Source: Gemmatimonadaceae bacterium
GTDB taxonomy: Bacteria > Gemmatimonadota > Gemmatimonadetes > Gemmatimonadales > Gemmatimonadaceae
Length of the DNA stretch: 6,118 nucleotides
Reading direction: 5' to 3'
Assembly: GCA_017881545.1 (NCBI GenBank)
Contig: JADGQU010000160.1
Coordinates: 1-6,118 of the forward strand
Shown here piece after piece: positions 1 to 5,844 of this stretch (the stretch's first letter is position 1; every line of letters starts with the position of its first letter). The notes under the pieces are model-generated. The model was not told the origin of the DNA. It ran no database searches and saw only the letters and a program-made list of their open reading frames with translations. A program made the translations under genes and the position numbers.

Positions 1-954
1 GAGGAAGTCGCGCGTGCGATGCACAACGCCGACCTCGTCTTCGTGACCTGCGGCATGGGTGGCGGGACTGGAACGGGTGCCGCACCCGTCCTGTGCGAGC
101 TCGCTCGCGCAGCTGGTGCCCTGACAGTCGGCATCGTCACCAAGCCATTCCTGTTCGAAGGCCGCAAGCGCATGCGCCAGGCCGAGCTCGGCATCGCCGA
201 GATGCGGAAGCACGTCGACACGATGATCGTGGTCCCGAACGAGCGACTCCTGGCCGTAGTCGGCAAAGGAATCCCGTTCCAGGATGCCCTCAAGAAGGCC
301 GACGAAGTGCTGTTGCACGCCACTCAGGGGATTAGCTCACTTATCAGCGTTACAGGGCTCGTGAACGTCGATTTCGCCGACGTCCGCACCGTTATGCAGG
401 AAGGCGGGTCCGCCCTCATGGGCACCGGCATCGGCCGCGGTGAGAATCGCGCCATCGAAGCCGCCCAGCAGGCGATCGCCAGCCCCCTCCTCGACAACGT
501 GTCGGTCTCGGGAGCGACAGGAGTCCTCGTCAATATCACCGGCGGCGCCGACCTGACCCTCGGCGAGGTGCATCAGATCAACGAAATCATCCACGATGCC
601 GTGGGTGAGGACGCCGAAATCATCTTCGGCGCCGTGCACGAGCCGGCAATGCAGGGTGAGATTCGCGTAACGGTCATCGCGACCGGCTTCGACCGCCCAC
701 AATCGACATCGGTTCAGGTGCCGAACATGATCTCGACCCAGTCGCCGATCGTGAGAGGATCACCGGTCATTCCGCTGCGTCCGCCACGCGGAATTGGGGT
801 GACAAGGAACACCCTGAACGAGATGCCGAGACGGAATATTCCGACGCCTTCGAATAGCACTCCAGCCGTGACTCCAGAGAGGGATAAATCGTCTCCTGAG
901 CAGGACCTGAGTGACATGGAAATTCCGACATTTATTCGAAGGCAAATGGATTGA
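1..954 (+). CDS. ftsZ: Cell division protein FtsZ, 5'-truncated by window edge
   Basis: This is the tubulin-like GTPase that polymerises at mid-cell into the Z ring and recruits the divisome. The reading frame is open from base 1, so the true start lies upstream; about 85 N-terminal residues are missing, judged by alignment from memory with E. coli FtsZ. Counting from the Met codon at 19, the tubulin signature GGGTGTG is at residues 14-20, the nucleotide-contacting FEGRKRM at 46-52, and the T7 synergy loop NVDFADV at 116-122. The two aspartates that complete the GTPase site of the neighbouring subunit (118 and 121) are intact. After the globular domain (to about residue 228) comes a linker of about 70 residues rich in Pro, Ser, Thr and Arg. 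The protein ends in the conserved C-terminal peptide MEIPTFIRRQMD (300-311), which in other bacteria binds FtsA and other partners. The stop overlaps the start of the next gene, an M23 peptidase. Identification is essentially certain. Confidence 0.98.
   Translation, partial: EEVARAMHNADLVFVTCGMGGGTGTGAAPVLCELARAAGALTVGIVTKPFLFEGRKRMRQAELGIAEMRKHVDTMIVVPNERLLAVVGKGIPFQDALKKADEVLLHATQGISSLISVTGLVNVDFADVRTVMQEGGSALMGTGIGRGENRAIEAAQQAIASPLLDNVSVSGATGVLVNITGGADLTLGEVHQINEIIHDAVGEDAEIIFGAVHEPAMQGEIRVTVIATGFDRPQSTSVQVPNMISTQSPIVRGSPVIPLRPPRGIGVTRNTLNEMPRRNIPTPSNSTPAVTPERDKSSPEQDLSDMEIPTFIRRQMD
938..942 (+). promoter_or_regulatory. Shine-Dalgarno site supporting a TTG start
   Basis: GAAGG sits inside the last codons of ftsZ, 8 bases before the TTG codon at 951. 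It is the main reason to choose this rare start for the M23 peptidase. The next in-frame ATG codons (peptidase residues 17 and 19) would cut into the hydrophobic N-terminal segment and remove its basic flank. Confidence 0.65.
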
Positions 955-1994
955 AAAGAGTCAGCGTAAGACCAGCGAGTTATGCGGTTGTGGCGATCAT
1001 GGGTATGGTCGCAGTCTGGCTTACACCGGCCCTCGAGCCCAAGCAGATCTTCCCACTGGCACCAGTCGTCGTCTCGCGCCCTGGGTTCGAGCCAACCGAC
1101 TTCCTTTTCAAGCCTGTCGTCATTGAAGCCTCCAACACCGAGCTTGTCGACACCCTCCAGATCTCGGGTGTCATCAACTCCAGCCTCTATAACGCACTCA
1201 ACGAGAGCGGCGTAGGCGTTCTCCCGCCTTCTGCCCGCCATCAGCTCGCCTGGTCACTCGCCGACATTTTCGAGTACAAAGTCGACATGAGCCGCGACCT
1301 GAGACAGGGCGACAGGTTCCACCTGCTGATCGAGCGCCTTCAGAAGCCCAACGGCGCGATCATCGTGAACAAGGTTCTCGGCGCGCAGCTCGCGCTCGCG
1401 AACGGGAAAAACCCCCTCGAAGCCATTCACTTCGACACGCCGGGATCGAGCACCGGACAGTACTACGACGCGAGCGGTATGTCGCTTCGGGCCGCTTTCC
1501 TTCGCGCGCCAGTGGCGTTCCGTCGAATCAGCAGCATCTTCGGCGCCCGCAAGCACCCGATCTTCGGTGAGTGGCGGAATCACACCGGCACCGACTACGC
1601 GGCCGCGCAAGGAACCCCCGTTCGGGCGATTGGCGATGGCGTCGTGATCTTCGCTGGAGTGAAGGGCGGATACGGCAACATGATCGACATCCGGCATCGC
1701 AACGGCATGGTGAGTCGCTACGGCCACATGCGTAACTTCGCGACGGGCATGCGCCCGGGAGCCAGAGTCGCCATGGGGTCCACCATTGGCTTCGTCGGCA
1801 TGACCGGCTGGGCGACTGGACCACACCTCCACTTCGAGATTCGCGTCGACGGCGTCGCGCACGACCCCAAGCTGGCGCTTCAGAGTAGGGGTGGCGAGCC
1901 GATCCCAGCCGGCGAGCGCGTTCTCTTCCAGAAGATGAGAAATCAGACGCTGGCAAGCCTGAACCAGACGCATTTGGCGAGCGTGACCGAGTAA
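951..1994 (+). CDS. M23 (LytM-type) peptidoglycan endopeptidase, membrane-anchored
   Basis: This is a predicted zinc metallo-endopeptidase that cuts peptide cross-links in peptidoglycan on the periplasmic side. The start is TTG at 951, overlapping the ftsZ stop by four bases. A basic N-terminus (KR..R) precedes a hydrophobic stretch at about residues 10-27, a signal peptide or signal anchor. Residues about 60-150 resemble the helical and small beta domains found before the catalytic domain in MepM-type proteins, including a DLRQGDRF segment. The M23 domain covers about residues 190-320. All active-site residues are visible: HTGTDY with H211 and D215, YGHM with H259, and HLHFE with H292 and H294. 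By LytM precedent H211, D215 and H294 bind zinc, and H259 and H292 are catalytic. It should therefore be an active hydrolase, unlike degenerate EnvC/NlpD-type activators. There is no long coiled coil, which also argues against EnvC. The position after ftsZ suggests a role in septal wall splitting; this is inference. A terminator follows 30 bases downstream. Confidence 0.93.
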   Translation: MKRVSVRPASYAVVAIMGMVAVWLTPALEPKQIFPLAPVVVSRPGFEPTDFLFKPVVIEASNTELVDTLQISGVINSSLYNALNESGVGVLPPSARHQLAWSLADIFEYKVDMSRDLRQGDRFHLLIERLQKPNGAIIVNKVLGAQLALANGKNPLEAIHFDTPGSSTGQYYDASGMSLRAAFLRAPVAFRRISSIFGARKHPIFGEWRNHTGTDYAAAQGTPVRAIGDGVVIFAGVKGGYGNMIDIRHRNGMVSRYGHMRNFATGMRPGARVAMGSTIGFVGMTGWATGPHLHFEIRVDGVAHDPKLALQSRGGEPIPAGERVLFQKMRNQTLASLNQTHLASVTE

Positions 1995-2024
1995 CGCCGC
2001 CAGACGCTCGCAGGGCTTATCTTC

Positions 2025-2055
2025 AACCCGGACCTCAAAAGTCCGGGTTTTTTTT
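2025..2055 (+). terminator. Intrinsic terminator after the ftsZ-M23 operon
   Basis: A perfect 9-bp stem, AACCCGGAC (2025-2033) paired with GTCCGGGTT (2041-2049), closes a 7-base loop and runs straight into eight T residues (2048-2055). This is a textbook Rho-independent terminator for plus-strand transcription. It starts 30 bases after the peptidase stop codon. The run of T is on the plus side only, so it is not a bidirectional terminator. Confidence 0.93.
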
Positions 2056-2078
2056 GCCCTCAATCTGATCACGACCAA

Positions 2079-3014
2079 ATGACCAGCAGGCTAATCCGGC
2101 GCGCCGGGGATGTACCCTCCCGCTCGCTGTGGACCAAAATAAAGGACGTCGCACTCACGGACGTCACCGCAATCGCGCGGGGCGGGGCCATCCAGGGCTC
2201 GCTGGAGAATCTGGAGCAGATCCTCCTCGAGGCCGACTTCGGCGTTCCCACCACCATGCGGCTCGTCGCTGAAATCGAGGGGCAGGCACGCCGCGGATTG
2301 ATCAAGACGCAGGAGCAATTCCTCCACGCTCTCGAGAAGGCGATCGAGAGCTCCCTTCGCTCCGGAAACAGTGATCCGCGATTCGTTCGCGCCGAATCGG
2401 GGCCCACGGTCGTACTGGTTGTGGGAGTGAACGGCGCGGGAAAGACGACATTCATCGGGAAGTTCTCCGACTTCCTGAAGGCGAATAAGATGTCGGTGCT
2501 CGTTGGCGCAGCGGACACCTTTCGAGCTGGAGCCATCGACCAGCTGCGCGAGTGGTCCCAGCGCACCGGAGCCGATTTCGTCGGCGGGAAGGCGGGCTCT
2601 GACCCCGCAGCGGTGGCCTTCGACGCGGTCGACGCCGGCGTCAGTCGAGGCAAGGATGTCGTGATCGTAGATACCGCCGGCCGCCTGCACACGAGTGGAT
2701 CGTTGATGGAGGAGATGAAGAAGATCGATCGAGTGATCGGCAAACGGCTTCCCGGCGCGCCGCACGAGACGCTGCTCGTGCTCGACGGCACGATCGGACA
2801 GAACGCCGTCGCCCAGGCCAGGACGTTCGCCGAGGCGATTCCCATCACCGGGCTCGTCGTCACCAAGGTTGATGGGACGGCCAGAGGCGGGATAGTTCTC
2901 GCGGTGCACGACGCGCTGGACGTACCAGTCAAGTTCATCGGGACTGGCGAGAAAGCGACCGATCTCGAGGCTTTCGATCCCAAGGCCTTCGCGCACGACG
3001 TTCTCGAGGGTTAG
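2079..3014 (+). CDS. ftsY: Signal recognition particle receptor FtsY
   Basis: FtsY is the membrane-associated GTPase that docks SRP-ribosome complexes at the Sec translocon for co-translational insertion of membrane proteins. At 311 residues this is a compact NG-domain form without the long acidic A domain of E. coli FtsY. A short basic stretch and an amphipathic-looking helix (about residues 1-28) could serve as the membrane contact. The helical N domain covers about 40-95 (with LLEADFGV). The G domain shows GVNGAGKTT at 116-124 (P-loop), DTFRAGA at 146-152 (SRP-GTPase insertion box), DTAGR at 198-202 and TKVDG at 262-266, followed by TARGG. It ends with the FtsY-type KFIGTGEK and FDP. The segment usually written LDATTGQN reads LDGTIGQN, a mild variant. 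No good Shine-Dalgarno sequence precedes the ATG at 2079, and no better in-frame start is visible. The gene begins 23 bases after a terminator, so it needs its own promoter or read-through. It is probably co-transcribed with recG. Confidence 0.97.
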   Translation: MTSRLIRRAGDVPSRSLWTKIKDVALTDVTAIARGGAIQGSLENLEQILLEADFGVPTTMRLVAEIEGQARRGLIKTQEQFLHALEKAIESSLRSGNSDPRFVRAESGPTVVLVVGVNGAGKTTFIGKFSDFLKANKMSVLVGAADTFRAGAIDQLREWSQRTGADFVGGKAGSDPAAVAFDAVDAGVSRGKDVVIVDTAGRLHTSGSLMEEMKKIDRVIGKRLPGAPHETLLVLDGTIGQNAVAQARTFAEAIPITGLVVTKVDGTARGGIVLAVHDALDVPVKFIGTGEKATDLEAFDPKAFAHDVLEG

Positions 3015-3095
3015 ATGACCGGCGAGCCGCTCCCGCCTGAGCATGGCGGCGTTCCTGGCCTCACCGGGCTCGTTCGCCTGCCCGGCGCACCGTAG
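3015..3095 (+). CDS. Possible 26-codon mini-ORF between ftsY and recG
   Basis: An ATG directly follows the ftsY stop codon (TAGATG), and the frame runs 26 codons to a TAG that is itself directly followed by the recG ATG. The product would be a Gly/Pro-rich peptide beginning MTGEPLPPEHGG and ending RLPGAP, with no domain I recognise. A GAGGG sequence at 3006-3010, inside the last ftsY codons, lies 4 bases before this ATG, closer than ideal. The recG ATG has no clear Shine-Dalgarno site of its own, so this ORF could act as a coupling leader that delivers terminating ribosomes to recG. It could equally be a meaningless spacer: an open stretch this short is common by chance at high GC. A weak GC hairpin (CCGGGC at 3064-3069, GCCCGG at 3080-3085) overlaps its end. 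Confidence 0.3.
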   Translation: MTGEPLPPEHGGVPGLTGLVRLPGAP

Positions 3096-5189
3096 ATGGC
3101 GACCGCTACGGAAACTCGCAGCGGGAAAGTCTACCTCGACATGCCCGTCAATTACCTGAAGGGCGTCGGGCCCATGCGCGCGGAATCCCTGAGAAAACTC
3201 GGAATCGTCACCGCGCGCGATCTCCTCTTTCACATCCCCCACCGCTACGAAGACGCGAGCACGATCACCCCCATTGCCTCGCTCGAGACGGGAATGGACG
3301 GAACGATCATCGGGAAGGTGATCTCCAAGGGGATCATACCCACGCGCCGCGGCCTCAGAATCTTTCAGGCGGTGCTCAAGGACGACAGCGGCATGATCGA
3401 GGCGTCGTGGCCCGGACAGCCCTTCCTCGACCGCAGCATCGAGAAGGGCGACATCATGCTGCTGACCGGATCAGTCCGCTTCTATCACGGCCGCCAGCTC
3501 CAGCCGCGCGAGTACATCCAGCTCGGGAAGGACGATGATGACATAAAAGCGGGGAGAGTGCTCGCGGTATATCCGGCTACCGAAGGCCTCACGTTCAAGG
3601 TGATTCGGGGAATCATCGATCAGCACCTCGATACACTGCTGCCGCTGGTCAATGAGTATCTGCCCGAGGACATGCTTCGCGCCGCTGGTCTCCCGAGCAT
3701 CCGCGAAGCGCTACAGATGGTCCACCGCCCGGGGACGATCGCCGAAGGAACGCGCGGCAGAGCGCGGCTCGCGTTCGAGGAGCTGCTCTTCGTCCACATC
3801 CTTCACCGGCGCGCCAACGCGCTCAAAAGAGAGAAGCGAAGTGGAACGGCGTTTCAAAACAAGCGTCAGCTCACGAGCGCTCTCAAGAAGGCACTGCCTT
3901 TTACGCTCACCAACGCGCAGACAGTCGCCGTGCGCGAAATCGTCGCCGACATGGCTAGCGACCGAAAGATGCATCGACTCCTCCAGGGCGATGTCGGGAG
4001 CGGGAAGACCATCGTCGCGCTGTTCGCTGCGCTGCTCGCGATGGAGAACGGATATCAGGCCGCCGTCATGGCGCCCACTGAGCTGCTCGCGGAACAGCAT
4101 TTCCGAACGTTCACGACGATGCTGGAGCCGCTGGGAATCGAGCCCGTCCTCGTGACTGGAAGTCTCAGCTCGCGCGACAGAAAAGCGGCGGCAGCAAAGC
4201 TCGCGGGCACGGAGCCGGTGCTGGCCGTGGGAACGCACGCGCTGGTGCAGGACGCGGCAGTATTCGGGCGCCTCGGCTTCGTCACCATCGACGAGCAGCA
4301 CCGCTTCGGAGTCGAGCAGCGCGCCGCGATCTCGGCCAAGGGCAAATCGCCCGACGTGCTTCTCATGAGCGCGACCCCGATCCCGCGGTCGCTCGCGCTG
4401 ACGATGTACGGCGATCTCGACGTGAGTACGCTCGACGAACGTCCGGCGGGGCGACAGCCTGTCACGACCGTGATGCGTCCGGAATCAGCGCGCGAGCGCG
4501 TGCTCGACTTCGTGGCGCGCGAAACGGAGAAAGGCCGGCAGGCATACGTGGTTTATCCCGTGATCGAGGAATCCGAGAAGACCGACCTCAAGGCGGCGAC
4601 GACGATGTACGAGCAGTTGTCGGCGGGTCCCTTCGCCGGCAGAGTCGTCGGCCTGATTCATGGACGCGTTCCGGCAAACGAGCGCGAGACCATCATGCGC
4701 GCCTTCCGCGATGGGAAAATCGACGTGCTGGTGTCCACGACCGTGATCGAAGTGGGAATCGATGTGCCGAACGCCACCGTGATGCTGGTGGAGCACCCCG
4801 AACGATTTGGACTGTCGCAGCTCCACCAGCTGCGAGGTCGCGTCGGCCGCGGCGCCGAGGCCTCCTACTGCATACTGCTGGGCGGTTTCGGAGGGGAAGC
4901 GGCGGAGCGCCTCAAGATTTTCGTCGACACTGACGACGGCTTCGAGATCGCGCGCGCTGACCTCCAGTTGCGCGGCATGGGCAATCTGTTCGGCGAGCAG
5001 CAGAGCGGGGACGCGACATTCCGCATCGCCGATCCTGTGCGTGACGAAGCGCTCAACATTGAAGCGCGGGCCGCCGCCGAGATGCTCCTGGAGCGTGATC
5101 CCGGACTCACCACCATAGAGAACGCGGGGATTCGAAAAGTTTTGAGTGCCCGTTACTCACGAGCGCTGGAGTTGTTCCGGGTCGGGTGA
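3096..5189 (+). CDS. recG: ATP-dependent DNA helicase RecG
   Basis: RecG is a superfamily 2 double-strand DNA translocase that reverses stalled replication forks and processes branched recombination intermediates. The 697 residues match the usual length (E. coli 693). The N-terminal region has LKGVGPMRA at 21-29. An OB-fold wedge domain lies at about 68-145. Helicase domain 1 has the Walker A motif GDVGSGKT at 298-305 (K304), DEQHRFG at 399-405 (Walker B, DEQH form) and SATPIPR at 425-431. Helicase domain 2 carries motif VI QLRGRVGRG at 578-586. The RecG/Mfd TRG region spans about 612-638 and ends in QQSG; it reads LRGMGN where LRGPGE is usual. The wedge segment commonly written WFNQPYL reads WPGQPFL (105-111). 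The ATG at 3096 directly abuts the preceding stop, and a later in-frame ATG at 3141 would remove only 15 residues. No frameshift is seen, so it should be a functional enzyme. Its product is unrelated to SRP targeting, so the link with ftsY is probably only operonic. Confidence 0.98.
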   Translation: MATATETRSGKVYLDMPVNYLKGVGPMRAESLRKLGIVTARDLLFHIPHRYEDASTITPIASLETGMDGTIIGKVISKGIIPTRRGLRIFQAVLKDDSGMIEASWPGQPFLDRSIEKGDIMLLTGSVRFYHGRQLQPREYIQLGKDDDDIKAGRVLAVYPATEGLTFKVIRGIIDQHLDTLLPLVNEYLPEDMLRAAGLPSIREALQMVHRPGTIAEGTRGRARLAFEELLFVHILHRRANALKREKRSGTAFQNKRQLTSALKKALPFTLTNAQTVAVREIVADMASDRKMHRLLQGDVGSGKTIVALFAALLAMENGYQAAVMAPTELLAEQHFRTFTTMLEPLGIEPVLVTGSLSSRDRKAAAAKLAGTEPVLAVGTHALVQDAAVFGRLGFVTIDEQHRFGVEQRAAISAKGKSPDVLLMSATPIPRSLALTMYGDLDVSTLDERPAGRQPVTTVMRPESARERVLDFVARETEKGRQAYVVYPVIEESEKTDLKAATTMYEQLSAGPFAGRVVGLIHGRVPANERETIMRAFRDGKIDVLVSTTVIEVGIDVPNATVMLVEHPERFGLSQLHQLRGRVGRGAEASYCILLGGFGGEAAERLKIFVDTDDGFEIARADLQLRGMGNLFGEQQSGDATFRIADPVRDEALNIEARAAAEMLLERDPGLTTIENAGIRKVLSARYSRALELFRVG

Positions 5190-5216
5190 CGCTGCAGCGC
5201 GCTCTTGCGGATGACT

Positions 5217-5248
5217 TAACTACGCTGCCGCAGGCGGCAGCGTAGTTA
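5217..5248. terminator. Perfect 15-bp inverted repeat, probable bidirectional terminator
   Basis: TAACTACGCTGCCGC (5217-5231) and its exact reverse complement (5234-5248) are separated by only AG, giving a 32-base near-perfect palindrome. It lies 27 bases after the recG stop and 26 bases beyond the stop of the convergent lipoprotein gene, so it is placed almost symmetrically between two converging units. The T tracts are weak on both sides (TTATT on plus, GTTAAGT on minus). Termination is therefore likely from position and stem strength rather than from a classic U-run. It fills most of the 85-base gap between the two genes; I see nothing else in that gap. Confidence 0.72.
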
Positions 5249-5274
5249 TTAGCTAATCCGAAGCCAGGGACTGC

Positions 5275-5844
5275 TCAATTCCTGGGATTTGCAAGCCGCT
5301 TCTTGATCCGATCGAGCTCGGCGTTCGCTTTGGCGAGGTCGTCCTTGCTCTTGGCCAACTGATCCTTCAGCGCCGCGATCTGGTCGTCCTTCGACTTGTT
5401 GGAGACGACAAGCGTGTCTTTCGCCACAGACGCTTGTGACGAGTCGCCGACAAGGCCTCTCGCGTGGATCGAAGCCATCTCCGCTGCCACCGCGGTCCGG
5501 CGGAGGACCACGGCCTGGTCGTGGTACAACCCCGCGGAGTCAGCGGCAAGATACGCGTCGAGCGCGCCTATTCCATCGGCCAGAGATCCGCGCTGATTTT
5601 CCGGATCGATGAGGTACATCCCCCTCCAGAACCCGCTATCCCGGCCCTCGGACGTTCCGGGGTGGGTGCGCGCGAACGCGGCGAGAATGCTGTCCGCATG
5701 GACATAGTTGCCAGCCGCGACATCGTGACGCGCCGCGGAGAGAGCCTGGGCCCAATCGCTTTGCACGGGCGTTTCGATCGATTGCACATGTGCGCAAGCC
5801 GACAGAAGCAGCGATGCAATCAACATTTGAAGCGCTCTCTTCAT
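5275..5844 (-). CDS. Small coiled-coil lipoprotein, QseG-like layout
   Basis: I cannot assign this 189-residue protein to a named family with confidence. It opens with KR and a hydrophobic segment ending in a lipobox, LLSAC, with the lipidated cysteine at residue 17. Residue 18 is Ala rather than Asp, which by the E. coli sorting rule favours the outer membrane. Residues about 30-65 look like one tetratricopeptide-type helical pair (AAGNYVHADSILAAF, then HP). A second helical region covers about 86-130. A charged coiled coil runs from about 150 to 186, rich in Lys, Asp, Leu and Ala, with KSKDD occurring twice (150-154 and 165-169). The start ATG overlaps the stop of the upstream histidine kinase (ATGA), and GAGG lies 7 bases before it. 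The pair is thus surely co-transcribed. Kinase plus lipoprotein with a terminal coiled coil is the layout of E. coli GlrK-QseG, so it may modulate the kinase. A plain TPR-type envelope lipoprotein is the alternative. Confidence 0.85.
   Translation of the reverse strand: MKRALQMLIASLLLSACAHVQSIETPVQSDWAQALSAARHDVAAGNYVHADSILAAFARTHPGTSEGRDSGFWRGMYLIDPENQRGSLADGIGALDAYLAADSAGLYHDQAVVLRRTAVAAEMASIHARGLVGDSSQASVAKDTLVVSNKSKDDQIAALKDQLAKSKDDLAKANAELDRIKKRLANPRN

Noticed and set aside
1254..2078. Minus-strand open frame of 274 codons opposite the M23 peptidase and the terminator
   Set aside because: It lies opposite a gene with intact catalytic motifs, crosses a plus-strand terminator and gives a low-complexity Arg/Ala/Val-rich product.
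2845..3073. Direct repeat of 13 bases (TCACCGGGCTCGT) at 2845-2857 in ftsY and 3061-3073 in the mini-ORF, in the same frame
   Set aside because: Too short, with no matching flanks, to claim a duplication; GC-rich codons for TGLV explain it.
3064..3085. Hairpin CCGGGC/GCCCGG before recG as a terminator or regulator
   Set aside because: The stem is only 6 bp with a 10-base loop and no T tract, as expected by chance in GC-rich DNA.
2091..3242. Long minus-strand open frame (383 codons) opposite ftsY and the start of recG, plus another of 304 codons at 2069-2983
   Set aside because: High GC makes long antisense frames common. The translations show no recognisable domains and are opposite certain, full-length genes.
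2079..5189. Possible ftsY-recG read-through fusion through two in-frame TAG codons
   Set aside because: The frames do agree, but FtsY and RecG both have normal ends and starts, and there is no sign of stop-codon recoding. Shared frame by chance is not rare.
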